DNA of 24,802 nt from Campylobacterota bacterium (GCA_022600655.1 JAHZJZ010000235.1:1-24802); one strand, 5' to 3'; shown: positions 7,974 to 15,302, numbered from the stretch's first letter. The notes: generated by a model from the sequence alone, not told the origin. Numbers and translations: made by a program.

Positions 7974-8988
7974 TATCCGTTATAATCGTTTGCAAGATGA
8001 ACATGTCATTGTTGCTTCTGAACGTCTGCACCGTCCCAACTATCATAATGATGACTGTAGTGAGACACCAACGCCTAACAACTGCCCTTTTTGTGAGGGT
8101 AATGAGAGATTCACCGTTTCTGAAATTTTTGCGATTCGACAAGCAGACTCCCAAGCCAATAAAAAAGGGTGGCAGACACGCGTCATTCCCAATCTCTATA
8201 AAGCTGTACAGATAGAAGAACCTTGTGAACATCATTTTGGTCTTTTTGAACACTGGAAAGGATTTGGAGCTCATGAGGTGATTATTGATGTGCCTGAACA
8301 TTTTACCTCTATGACACAATGGAGTGTTCACAATGTAATCGCGTGGTTAAAGACCCTAAAGAGTCGAGTCGCCGACCTACGAGGTGACCAGCGTATGGCA
8401 TATATTTCGCTTTTTAAAAATGAGGGTTCCCAAGCAGGTGCTACGCAGTTGCATTCTCATACACAGTTAATTGCTTTGCCCTTTATTCCTAAAACACGAC
8501 GTGAGGAGTATGAACGCAGTTATGCCCACTATCAACAGCATGGTGAAACCCTTTTGGCTTCAGAGATTCGCAAAGAAGAGGAAGCTATGGAGCGTGTGGT
8601 CGCAAGTAGTGGTGAGTTTACCGCCTACTGTCCTTATGCCAGTGCCTATCCATTTGAGATGATTATTAGCTCTAAAAATGCTTTGGGGCAGATAGACACC
8701 CTAAGTGAAGAGCATATGGAAACCTTGGCTCCATTGTTATTACAAACAGTAAAATCTTTAAAAAGCAACTTAGGCTGTGTTGACTTTAACCTTGAAATCT
8801 TTACCCCGCCTCTTCAAGAGGGAACTGTGGAACATAATTTGCTTCATCAGGTTAATGAGGTCTGTCGCTTTGGTATTCGTATTATGCCCCGTATCTATAA
8901 ACATGCTGGTTTTGAGCTTAACACAGGGATTATTATCAACCCTGTCTCGCCTGAGTATGCAGCTAAATTATTAAGAGAGAAATTATGA
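7966..8988 (+). CDS. galT: GalT-like hexose-1-phosphate nucleotidylyltransferase
   Basis: A 340-residue member of the galactose-1-phosphate uridylyltransferase branch of the HIT superfamily. CPFC (40-43) supplies two zinc ligands. HSHTQ (163-167) is the catalytic H-x-H-x-Q, matching His164-Pro-His166-Gly-Gln168 of E. coli GalT, so His165 should be the nucleophile that becomes nucleotidylated. The start at 7966 has GGAGG six bases upstream; a GTG at 7963 is too close to it. There is no galK, galE or galM in the window. In a glycogen operon the enzyme may exchange UDP- or ADP-glucose with hexose-1-phosphate, or phosphorolyse ADP-glucose as some relatives do. The gal symbol therefore describes the family rather than a proven substrate. 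It overlaps glgA by 4 nt (ATGA). Confidence 0.82.
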   Translation: MSDIRYNRLQDEHVIVASERLHRPNYHNDDCSETPTPNNCPFCEGNERFTVSEIFAIRQADSQANKKGWQTRVIPNLYKAVQIEEPCEHHFGLFEHWKGFGAHEVIIDVPEHFTSMTQWSVHNVIAWLKTLKSRVADLRGDQRMAYISLFKNEGSQAGATQLHSHTQLIALPFIPKTRREEYERSYAHYQQHGETLLASEIRKEEEAMERVVASSGEFTAYCPYASAYPFEMIISSKNALGQIDTLSEEHMETLAPLLLQTVKSLKSNLGCVDFNLEIFTPPLQEGTVEHNLLHQVNEVCRFGIRIMPRIYKHAGFELNTGIIINPVSPEYAAKLLREKL

Positions 8989-10472
8989 GTAAATTAAATA
9001 TTTTAATAGCAGCATCAGAAGTGGTTCCTTTTGCCAAAAGTGGAGGACTCGCCGATGTAGTAGGTGCTTTACCTAAAGCCTTAAAAGATTTAGGACACGA
9101 TGTCCGTGTGGTGATGCCACGTTACTATGGTATAGACATAGAAACGTATGGACTCAAACTTTTAGAGGGTGAACTAGGCGTTCCTATGGGAAGCATGGGC
9201 GAAGTGTGGTCAGCTGTCTATGAGGGTGTCATTCCTAACAGTGATGTGCCTATTTACTTTATAGAGCATCATGGTTTTTTTGGTCGGAAAGGTCTTTATG
9301 ATGAAGATGGTCAGGGCTATGGCGACAACGACAACCGATTTATCTTCTTGTCAAAAGCAGTAATGCAGTTGGCTAAAAAACTACACTTTAAACCCGATGT
9401 TATTCACGCTAATGACTGGCATACTGCACCAATTCCTATACTACTCAACAGCACTTATGCCAATGACCCTGATTTTAAAAATACAGGAACACTTTTAAGC
9501 ATTCATAACCTACAACACCAAGGTAAATTCCATAAAGGAGCCATGGATGTCTTAGGGGTTGGCTGGGAACACTTTAACATGCATGAACTAGAGGAGTTTG
9601 GAGGGGTTAACCTACTCAAAGGGGGAATCGTCCATGCCGATGCTATTAATGCCGTTAGTAAAAAGTATGCCCAAGAGATTCGTACTTCTGAGTTTGGTTG
9701 GGGGTTAGAGTGGACTATCAACAACCATGCTCATAAACTCTATGGTATCTTAAATGGAGTAGATTATGAAGAGTGGAGTCCTGCCATTGACCCCTTTATT
9801 TCAAAGACCTATGACACTGGGAAATTGGCTGGTAAGCAGGTATGTAAAAAAGAGCTACAAGAAGCATTTAACCTGCCTATACGTAAAGATGTTCCCCTCA
9901 TTGGACTGGTAGGACGTTTGGCTGAACAAAAAGGGATTACTCTACTCGCAGCCGCCATCTGGAACCTCATGGAGATGGACATTCAAATCGTATTGCTAGG
10001 AACAGGTGAAAAATGGGCAGAGCATTTCTTTGCTGATGTAGCAACAAAGTACCCTGAAAAGTTTGGCTGTTATATCGGCTATAAAAATGATTTAGCACAC
10101 CAAATCGAAGCGGGGTCCGATATGTTCCTTATGCCTTCACTCTTTGAGCCTTGTGGATTAAATCAGATTTATAGTCTGCGTTATGGAACCGTGCCAATTG
10201 TACGAGCCACAGGTGGACTTGATGACACCATTGAAAACTATGACAAAGAGAGCAATTCAGGTACAGGCTTTAAGTTTTACGATGCGACACCTGAGGCGTT
10301 AACAGGTACAGTAAAGTGGGCTGTTGATATCTGGAACAGTGAAAAAAATGAGTTTGTTAAAATACGCCGTCGTGCGATGAAACAGCGTTTTGATTGGGCA
10401 GAAGCAGCACAAGGATATGAGGATGTTTATCGTCATATTGTCGCGGGTAGACTCAGTAGTACCCACCAATAG
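8985..10472 (+). CDS. glgA: glycogen synthase (GT5)
   Basis: A 495-residue GT5 glycogen/starch synthase of normal length (E. coli GlgA has 477). It transfers glucose from ADP-glucose to the non-reducing end of an alpha-1,4-glucan. Diagnostic motifs are KSGGLADVVGALPKAL near the N-terminus (18-33; the Lys binds ADP-glucose), HANDWHT (141-147), and LFEPCGLNQIYSLRYGTVPI with RATGGLDDT in the C-terminal Rossmann domain. Glu388 of that motif corresponds to the conserved catalytic-site Glu. Its ATG overlaps the galT stop (ATGA). Presence of glgA and glgB is the firmest evidence that this operon makes glycogen. Element B separates it from glgB. Confidence 0.97.
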   Translation: MSKLNILIAASEVVPFAKSGGLADVVGALPKALKDLGHDVRVVMPRYYGIDIETYGLKLLEGELGVPMGSMGEVWSAVYEGVIPNSDVPIYFIEHHGFFGRKGLYDEDGQGYGDNDNRFIFLSKAVMQLAKKLHFKPDVIHANDWHTAPIPILLNSTYANDPDFKNTGTLLSIHNLQHQGKFHKGAMDVLGVGWEHFNMHELEEFGGVNLLKGGIVHADAINAVSKKYAQEIRTSEFGWGLEWTINNHAHKLYGILNGVDYEEWSPAIDPFISKTYDTGKLAGKQVCKKELQEAFNLPIRKDVPLIGLVGRLAEQKGITLLAAAIWNLMEMDIQIVLLGTGEKWAEHFFADVATKYPEKFGCYIGYKNDLAHQIEAGSDMFLMPSLFEPCGLNQIYSLRYGTVPIVRATGGLDDTIENYDKESNSGTGFKFYDATPEALTGTVKWAVDIWNSEKNEFVKIRRRAMKQRFDWAEAAQGYEDVYRHIVAGRLSSTHQ

Positions 10473-10473
10473 A

Positions 10474-10560
10474 TTTCTTGTTCGGGACTAAAGTCTCCGT
10501 TTCCAAAGTAGTTTACACTCGGAACCGATGGCTTTAGCCTCGCCAAGTTCTAGTAAGAAA
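10474..10560. repeat. REP-like hairpin element B (two divergent units)
   Basis: Two inverted copies of the unit seen in element A fill nearly the whole glgA-glgB spacer. The left copy is GGGACTAAAGTCTCCGTTTCC at 10484-10504. The right copy is GGAACCGATGGCTTTAGCC at 10521-10539, followed by CGCCAAG. The arms can pair with each other, and each also holds its own small hairpin (GACTAAAGTC, GGCTTTAGCC). The unit order is opposite to element A, with GGAA ends facing inward here. An in-frame ATG at 10528 lies in this element and is not the glgB start. Confidence 0.7.
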
Positions 10561-10572
10561 ATAGGAGCTAAA

Positions 10573-12501
10573 ATGTCACACGCAATACACTACAATCTTT
10601 CCACCTTAAGTGAAATGGATATCTACCTTTTTAAACAAGGTAGCCACGCAAAATTGTATGAGAAGTTTGGGGCTCATACCATGGAGCATAAAGGAAAAAA
10701 AGGGGTACATTTTGCAGTGTGGGCTCCAAATGCTAAAAGTGTCAGTGTACGAGGTGATTTTAACGACTATGTAACCGATGCACATCCCTTACAACTACGC
10801 AGTGACGATTCAGGAATCTGGGAAGGGTTTATCGAAGGGGTAGAAGAGGGTCTAACCTACAAATACCACATTGTCTCACAGTTTCATAATATCGTTCATG
10901 AGAAGAGTGACCCTTTTGCTTTTTACAGCGAAAAACCCTCTAACTCAGCCTCACGTGTTTGGAGTCTTGATGGGTACGATTGGGAAGATAAGGCATGGAT
11001 GAAAGAGCGTTACCAACACAACGCTCATGATGCTCCTGTCTCTGTATACGAGATGCATCTTGGTTCATGGAAACGAAAAGTAGAAGAGGATAATCGTTAC
11101 TTAACTTACCGAGAATTAGCTGTTGAATTGGTGGAGTATCTTAAAGAAATGAACTACACCCATGTGGAGTTTATGCCTCTGACTGAGTATCCGTTCTTTG
11201 GTTCATGGGGGTATCAAGTAGTTGGGTATTTCTCTGCTACAGCACGTTTTGGAGAGCCAGAAGATTTGATGTATCTGATTGATGTGTTGCATCAAAATGA
11301 TATTGGAGTCATTATGGATTGGGTACCATCACACTTTGCTGTAGACATGCACGGTCTGATTAATTTTGATGGAACAGCTCTTTATGAACATGAAGACCCA
11401 AGACAAGGCTTTCACCCAGAGTGGGGAAGCATTATCTTTAACTATGGTCGAAATGAGGTAAAGTCCTTTTTGATTTCATCAGCGATGTTTTGGTTAGATA
11501 AGTACCATATAGATGGTATTCGTGTTGATGCCGTAGCTTCTATGCTCCACTTGGATTACGCACGAGAAGAGGGTGAGTGGATTCCCAATGAATTTGGAGG
11601 TAATGAAAACCTTGAAGCCGTTGAGTTTTTACGTAAACTTAACGAAAGTGTCTACGAACAGTTTCCTGATATTATGATGATTGCCGAAGAGTCCACAGCA
11701 TGGCCAATGGTCACACGCCCAACCAGCATAGGTGGTCTTGGTTTTGGTTTCAAATGGAACATGGGTTGGATGCATGATTCACTAAAATATATGAGTTTTG
11801 ACCCCATCCACCGAGCCCATCATCACCATCAACTCACTTTTAGTCTGTGGTACGCTTTTGATGAACAGTTTATGTTGCCTCTAAGTCATGATGAAGTGGT
11901 ACATATGAAAGGTTCCCTCATCAACAAAATGCCTGGTGATATCAATCAAAAGTTCGCCAACTTACGTGCCATGTACGCCTACATGATGTCACACCCTGGA
12001 AAAAAACTCCTCTTTATGGGAGGAGAATTTGCCCAATATGCTGAATGGAATTTTGAAAAAAGTCTTGATTGGCATCTATTAGAAAATCCTCGACATGCTA
12101 AATTACAAAAAATGCTGAGTGACTTAAATGGTATTTATCGTAAAGAGAGAGCCTTACATCAGTACGATGAAAAACATAAAGGCTTTGAGTGGATTGATGA
12201 TGGTGATTATGAACACAACTGCATCAGTTTTATGCGAAAAAGTGATGACCCTAATGAAACAGTGTATATACTCTGTAATTTTGCTGATGAGACAAGAGAA
12301 CTCTACACCGTGGGTGTCCCCTATGCTGGTAAATATAAAGAGATATTTAACTCTCAATCAGCCTATTATGAAGGATGGAACATTGGAAACACAGGAGCTA
12401 TAACAGCCAAAAAAGAGTCAATGCATGGACGTGACTATTCGATAACTTTGACGTTGCCACCTCTTGGGGTGTTGTATTTGAAGAGGGTGGTTGAGAATTA
12501 G
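10573..12501 (+). CDS. glgB: 1,4-alpha-glucan branching enzyme (GH13)
   Basis: A 642-residue GH13 branching enzyme that makes the alpha-1,6 branches of glycogen. An N-terminal CBM48-like domain (about 35-150) precedes the catalytic barrel. Catalytic residues are Asp319 (GIRVDAVASML), Glu372 (IAEEST) and Asp440 (LSHDEVVHMKGS). Their spacing (53 and 68 residues) equals that of E. coli GlgB (Asp405, Glu458, Asp526). Compared with the 728-residue E. coli enzyme it lacks about 86 N-terminal residues, the extra N1 domain, as in many short GlgBs. The start at 10573 has AGGAG at the right distance. The upstream ATG at 10528 would add 15 residues encoded by repeat element B. The next gene begins 5 nt past the stop. 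Confidence 0.97.
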   Translation: MSHAIHYNLSTLSEMDIYLFKQGSHAKLYEKFGAHTMEHKGKKGVHFAVWAPNAKSVSVRGDFNDYVTDAHPLQLRSDDSGIWEGFIEGVEEGLTYKYHIVSQFHNIVHEKSDPFAFYSEKPSNSASRVWSLDGYDWEDKAWMKERYQHNAHDAPVSVYEMHLGSWKRKVEEDNRYLTYRELAVELVEYLKEMNYTHVEFMPLTEYPFFGSWGYQVVGYFSATARFGEPEDLMYLIDVLHQNDIGVIMDWVPSHFAVDMHGLINFDGTALYEHEDPRQGFHPEWGSIIFNYGRNEVKSFLISSAMFWLDKYHIDGIRVDAVASMLHLDYAREEGEWIPNEFGGNENLEAVEFLRKLNESVYEQFPDIMMIAEESTAWPMVTRPTSIGGLGFGFKWNMGWMHDSLKYMSFDPIHRAHHHHQLTFSLWYAFDEQFMLPLSHDEVVHMKGSLINKMPGDINQKFANLRAMYAYMMSHPGKKLLFMGGEFAQYAEWNFEKSLDWHLLENPRHAKLQKMLSDLNGIYRKERALHQYDEKHKGFEWIDDGDYEHNCISFMRKSDDPNETVYILCNFADETRELYTVGVPYAGKYKEIFNSQSAYYEGWNIGNTGAITAKKESMHGRDYSITLTLPPLGVLYLKRVVEN

Positions 12502-12506
12502 ATTTA

Positions 12507-12821
12507 ATGCATAAAGAGATACTCAGAGGAATAGGATTTTTTTTACTCGTTTTGGCATTATTGGTGATGTTCTTTGTACGACCATTTGTTACAGGATTTA
12601 TAGGAAATATTCCCCATTTTGAGTATTTAATCTTTTTCTTTTCAGGACTATTTTTGTGGATTTCATTGTTTACAAAGCCTAAAAAAGTTGAATTTTGGGT
12701 TTGTCAAAATTGTCATACAGAGTTAGTAAAAAAACAGATTAAGTTTGGTCTATGTCCTATATGTGGGACTAAAGTAAAAGGATTTAGAGGTTTGTCACAT
12801 CAAGGTGCTCCGATAATATAG
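12507..12821 (+). CDS. small membrane protein with C-terminal zinc ribbon
   Basis: A 104-residue protein with two hydrophobic segments (about 8-25 and 40-55). A soluble C-terminal tail carries CQNC (66-69) and CPIC (83-86), a four-Cys zinc-ribbon/rubredoxin-type knuckle. With two membrane helices and a positively charged KPKK after the second, the tail is predicted to be cytoplasmic. I do not recognise a named family. It begins 5 nt after glgB with only a weak ribosome-binding site, which suggests co-translation with glgB. It could merely be a neighbour that gained read-through transcription. The paired Cys motifs and the hydrophobic pattern make a real gene likely. Confidence 0.7.
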   Translation: MHKEILRGIGFFLLVLALLVMFFVRPFVTGFIGNIPHFEYLIFFFSGLFLWISLFTKPKKVEFWVCQNCHTELVKKQIKFGLCPICGTKVKGFRGLSHQGAPII

Positions 12822-12837
12822 TTTTTTATTCCAATAG

Positions 12838-13146
12838 TTGAAAGGATATTTTATATTTACCTATACTTTTCCAAGTCTGATGATAGCTTGGACAATATTA
12901 TTTATAACCATACATGACATACTCACTTCACCTAATTTCACAATAGAATCAATAATTAAGGCAATAGCTTTTTTTTCCCTTTTTATATTTTTAGCTAAAA
13001 AATACTATCAAATAACACCTACTACGATACATGGAAAAACATTGATTATTTCTTATAATCTAGCAGTCATTCCTATCGTATTTGCTAATATTTATTACTT
13101 CATTAATTATTACATATTTGATACAATGGATACTGAAGCAATCTAA
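12838..13146 (+). CDS. hypothetical small membrane protein
   Basis: An open frame of 102 codons starting at a TTG (12838) directly after an in-frame stop. The first ATG is at 12880 and would give 88 residues. The product is very hydrophobic, with likely membrane segments at about 8-25, 39-55 and 69-91, and no motif I recognise. No ribosome-binding site is evident before either start, and the region is markedly AT-rich, unlike the operon to its left. It may be a real orphan gene, a gene that lost its 5' end, or part of the accessory interval. It ends only 4 nt before the mazF-derived repeat, which fits an insertion boundary. Confidence 0.4.
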   Translation: MKGYFIFTYTFPSLMIAWTILFITIHDILTSPNFTIESIIKAIAFFSLFIFLAKKYYQITPTTIHGKTLIISYNLAVIPIVFANIYYFINYYIFDTMDTEAI

Positions 13147-13150
13147 CAAA

Positions 13151-13270
13151 TCAGACCCCAAATAGGGAATAAAACTAAAAGCACTCTTATTCCGTCACAA
13201 GAGCCAAAACATTTTTCTGTACAGTTTGGATTAAATTATCATCTGCTTTGCATATAAAAGTTATCTCTCG
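13151..13270 (-). pseudogene. duplicated 3' fragment of mazF (left copy of direct repeat)
   Basis: These 120 bp match 14313-14432 at a constant offset of 1162 bp. By eye the last 76 bp (13195-13270) are identical, and there are about nine differences in the first 44. On the minus strand the fragment encodes the last 27 or so residues of the MazF-like ORF at 14349-14573 (FICKADDNLIQTV...), ending at the equivalent stop (13187-13189). One Met codon has become Thr. Nothing MazF-like continues rightward past 13270, where GAGGGGGTCAGACAC begins. It cannot make a toxin. Confidence 0.85.
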
Positions 13271-13310
13271 GAGGGGGTCAGACACTTTTTAGAAAAAAAA
13301 CTTAAAATAG

Positions 13311-13316
13311 TATAAA
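13311..13316 (+). promoter_or_regulatory. candidate -10 box for the nuclease gene
   Basis: TATAAA lies about 43 bp before the ATG at 13359 in a long A-rich stretch. No -35 is evident. The only ribosome-binding-like sequence before the ATG is a weak AAAGAAA, so expression may be low. Confidence 0.3.
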
Positions 13317-13358
13317 AACATGACAATTTGAAATATTTTCACAAAGAAATATTATTTT

Positions 13359-14189
13359 ATGTTAAAATACTCAAAATCCAAAACAAAGGTTTTGAGTGTG
13401 GGAGATAAAGACATAGTCAGCAAAGAAATCATAAAAGAGATAGGTCGAGATATATCCATGCATATCTTAGGTATTGACATTCAAGGAGAAGTAACACTCG
13501 TCGATAAAGAGTGGACACGCGTAGAAAAGAGAGATAGTGATATTGTCTTTAAAAATGAAAATAGGATTATCCATATAGAGATACAAAGCTCTCATCATGG
13601 CAATATGGAGCTAAGGATGTTGCGTTATTATAGTGACATACTTTTTGAATACAAAGATTGCACAGTAACTCAATATCTCATCTATATTGGTAAAGAGAAA
13701 TGCTATATGAGAAATGAAATTCTGCGAGATGAGATTTCATATAAGTATGGTATAATTGATATGAAAAATGTAGCTTGTGAAGATTTACTCTATCATGATA
13801 ATCCATCAGCGGTGGTACTCTCAATACTTTGTGATTTTAAAGACAAAGATAGGCAGATGGTCGTTAATACCATTTTGAAACGCCTTAGAGAGTTGACCGA
13901 TGGCGATGACATAGAGTATAAAAACTACATTAAAAAAGTAAATGTACTTTCAACCAATAGAGATTTACAAGATGAAGTAGAGAAAGGAGCAAACATGTTA
14001 AGTGTAAATGTAGAAAAAACACCATTTTATAGAATGGGACGAAAAGAGGGAGCTAAAGAGGCTACTTTTGATAATGCCATAATTATGCTTGAAAAATTTA
14101 AACTTTCTATAGATGATATTGTCAAAGAGTTAAATATCAAAAAAGAAGAACTTTTAGAGTATATAAATAAAAAGAACTCACAAAAATAG
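13359..14189 (+). CDS. PD-(D/E)XK nuclease family protein (Rpn / PDDEXK_2 type)
   Basis: A 276-residue protein of the Rpn/PDDEXK_2 group, often annotated as a putative transposase or recombination-promoting nuclease. The active-site pattern is visible: Asp61 in RDSDIVFK, and Glu74-x-Gln76 in IHIEIQSSHHG, the ExQ variant typical of Rpn proteins. This is followed by MELRMLRYYSDILF (83-96), as in the family. The C-terminal half is helical and charged, ending in a KFKLSIDDIVKELNIKKEEL (about 247-266) segment. Rpn-type proteins are metal-dependent DNA endonucleases; a role in moving DNA is not established for this subgroup. The gene is bracketed by the mazF-derived direct repeats and sits between the glycogen and glucose-catabolic operons. 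That suggests it came in as an accessory cargo. The frame is intact. Confidence 0.82.
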   Translation: MLKYSKSKTKVLSVGDKDIVSKEIIKEIGRDISMHILGIDIQGEVTLVDKEWTRVEKRDSDIVFKNENRIIHIEIQSSHHGNMELRMLRYYSDILFEYKDCTVTQYLIYIGKEKCYMRNEILRDEISYKYGIIDMKNVACEDLLYHDNPSAVVLSILCDFKDKDRQMVVNTILKRLRELTDGDDIEYKNYIKKVNVLSTNRDLQDEVEKGANMLSVNVEKTPFYRMGRKEGAKEATFDNAIIMLEKFKLSIDDIVKELNIKKEELLEYINKKNSQK

Positions 14190-14252
14190 GTAGTTTATCT
14201 AACTACCGACTCCCCCAAAAAACCTTTCCGGCAAATCATCGTCATTACGATG
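14189..14252. other. two hairpins after the nuclease gene
   Basis: GGTAGTT / AACTACC (14189-14195 and 14201-14207) form a 7-bp stem with a TATCT loop beginning on the stop codon. No U-tract follows, so it is a weak terminator candidate. A second stem, CATCGT / ACGATG (14237-14242 and 14247-14252), has a CATT loop. The remaining sequence to 14312 has no gene that I can see. It ends at GGGTCTGACA, which resembles GGGGTCAGACAC at 13275-13286 on the other side of the gene. Confidence 0.4.
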
Positions 14253-14312
14253 ACCATTCCCATCGTTTACGCTTCGACCATTGCCTTGATGTGGCTCGTG
14301 AAACTCAAAGGG

Positions 14313-14432
14313 TCTGACAATAAATAGAGAATAAAACTAAAAATACTCTTATTCCATCACAAGAGCCAAAACATTTTTCTGTACAGTTTGGATTAAATTA
14401 TCATCTGCTTTGCATATAAAAGTTATCTCTCG
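14313..14432. repeat. right copy of 120-bp direct repeat
   Basis: Matches 13151-13270 with a 1162-bp offset. This copy is continuous with more mazF sequence on its right (to 14573), so it is the parental or better preserved locus. The two copies flank the nuclease gene and could recombine to delete it. Confidence 0.85.
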
Positions 14433-14573
14433 TACTGTAAAATCTAAATTTTTGATTTGGTCAGAGAGAACCACTTCAAAAGGGTATCCTTTTATTTTGG
14501 AAGTGATAGGCAGACAGAGACACAGAGAAGTTTTCTCATTGTATATCTTTGGAGAGAGGACTATGGCTATCAT
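14349..14573 (-). pseudogene. 5'-truncated MazF/PemK-family mRNA interferase
   Basis: The 74 residues match the C-terminal two thirds of MazF toxins: IVLSPKIYNEKTSL, then CLPITSKIKGYPFEVVLS, LDFTVREITFICKADDN and a final helix. MazF proteins cut mRNA at short sequence sites and are about 110 residues long. Here the first strand and loop, including the usual RPALV segment with a catalytic Arg, are missing. Reading upstream of the ATG gives unrelated sequence and then a stop at 14619-14621. The Thr of PITSK is present. No mazE-like antitoxin is visible next to it. It is most likely a non-functional remnant, and its 3' end is duplicated at 13151-13270. Confidence 0.8.
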
Positions 14574-14633
14574 TTGATTTTGAACTACCGTGCTTTTTAG
14601 AGAGTTTGATAGGGATTTAAGATGGAGATTAAG

Positions 14634-14639
14634 TATAAT
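14634..14639 (+). promoter_or_regulatory. -10 box of the FMN reductase-like gene
   Basis: An exact TATAAT lies 40 bp before the ATG at 14680. It predicts a leader of about 34 nt. No clear -35 is present. It implies that this gene has its own promoter, independent of the accessory material to its left. Confidence 0.45.
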
Positions 14640-14679
14640 AGCTTAGAAATCAACTCAATCTTATATAAAGAGATAAATT

Positions 14680-15300
14680 ATGAAAAAGATACTAATTATA
14701 AATGGTTCATATCACCAAGGTGGCATAATTGAACAGAGTATTGAAGTTATGCGTGAGAAGTTAGACTTGTTTGATTGTGAAGTTGAAATGGTTACTTTAC
14801 GAGGTTATCCCATTGAGTTTTGTCTAAATTGTCGGGCATGTACTCAAAACGAGGGATCAGTTCCTGAGAAATGTGTACAAAACGATGGGATGAATAAACT
14901 TGTTGAAAAGATGGAAGCAGCAGATGGGTATATATTGGCAAGTCCAACCAACTTTGGTTCAGTCACAGCCATCTTTAAACGCTTTATGGAGCGATTAATT
15001 GTTTATGGTTATTGGTCTTGGGGAATGAAATCTCCTCAATATCGCAAAGAGGGGCTTCCTAAGAAAAAGTCTATTCTTCTTTCATCTTGTGCTGCACCTT
15101 CTATTTTGGGTCGTCTATTTTTTTATAGCATGAAAGACCTCAAAGAAGTATCTAAAACCATTAATGCAAAAGTGGTAGGAACACTATTTATAGGATTGGC
15201 TGCCAATAAATCAAAGCAGATATTAGATGAAAATGATAAAGAAAAAATTAAAAGGTTGATAGAGAAGTTCTTATACTCTCTAGACTCCCGTGGCATGTGA
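14680..15300 (+). CDS. NADPH-dependent FMN reductase / iron-sulfur flavoprotein-like
   Basis: A 206-residue flavodoxin-fold protein. ILIINGSYHQGG (4-15) is the FMN-phosphate loop and ASPTNFGSVTAIFKRFMERL (about 91-110) is the flavin-binding loop and helix of the NADPH-dependent FMN reductase family. Cys48-LN-Cys51-RA-Cys54 followed by Cys65 (CX2CX2CX10C) resembles the cluster-binding motif of iron-sulfur flavoproteins, so it may carry a 4Fe-4S cluster. It would transfer electrons from NAD(P)H or another donor in the cytoplasm; the physiological substrate is unknown. Its last codons (DSRGM) run into repeat element C, so the natural C-terminus may have been altered. It has no evident link to sugar metabolism. 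Confidence 0.8.
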   Translation: MKKILIINGSYHQGGIIEQSIEVMREKLDLFDCEVEMVTLRGYPIEFCLNCRACTQNEGSVPEKCVQNDGMNKLVEKMEAADGYILASPTNFGSVTAIFKRFMERLIVYGYWSWGMKSPQYRKEGLPKKKSILLSSCAAPSILGRLFFYSMKDLKEVSKTINAKVVGTLFIGLAANKSKQILDENDKEKIKRLIEKFLYSLDSRGM

Positions 15301-15302
15301 CA

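Noticed and set aside
7924..8331. Minus-strand open frame (135 codons) opposite the GH57-galT junction
   Set aside because: It is antisense to galT, which has intact CPFC and HSHTQ motifs. There is no ribosome-binding site or recognisable product.
10528..10572. Upstream ATG extending GlgB by 15 residues
   Set aside because: The extra codons come from the REP-like element; AGGAG at 10563-10567 points to the ATG at 10573.
12128..12403. Overlapping open frames on both strands inside the glgB 3' end (plus strand 12128-12403, minus strand 12154-12357)
   Set aside because: They are out of frame with glgB, which is intact and has conserved residues across this stretch. Neither has a motif or a ribosome-binding site.
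13359..14189. Calling the PD-(D/E)XK gene an active transposase
   Set aside because: The family label 'putative transposase' is common for these proteins, but only a nuclease active site is visible and transposition is not established for this subgroup.
13151..14432. Direct repeats considered as a two-repeat CRISPR or as insertion-sequence ends
   Set aside because: The repeat is 120 bp, encodes a MazF tail and has a 1-kb gene between copies, so it is not CRISPR. It lacks terminal inverted repeats with a short target duplication, so it is not a classical insertion sequence.
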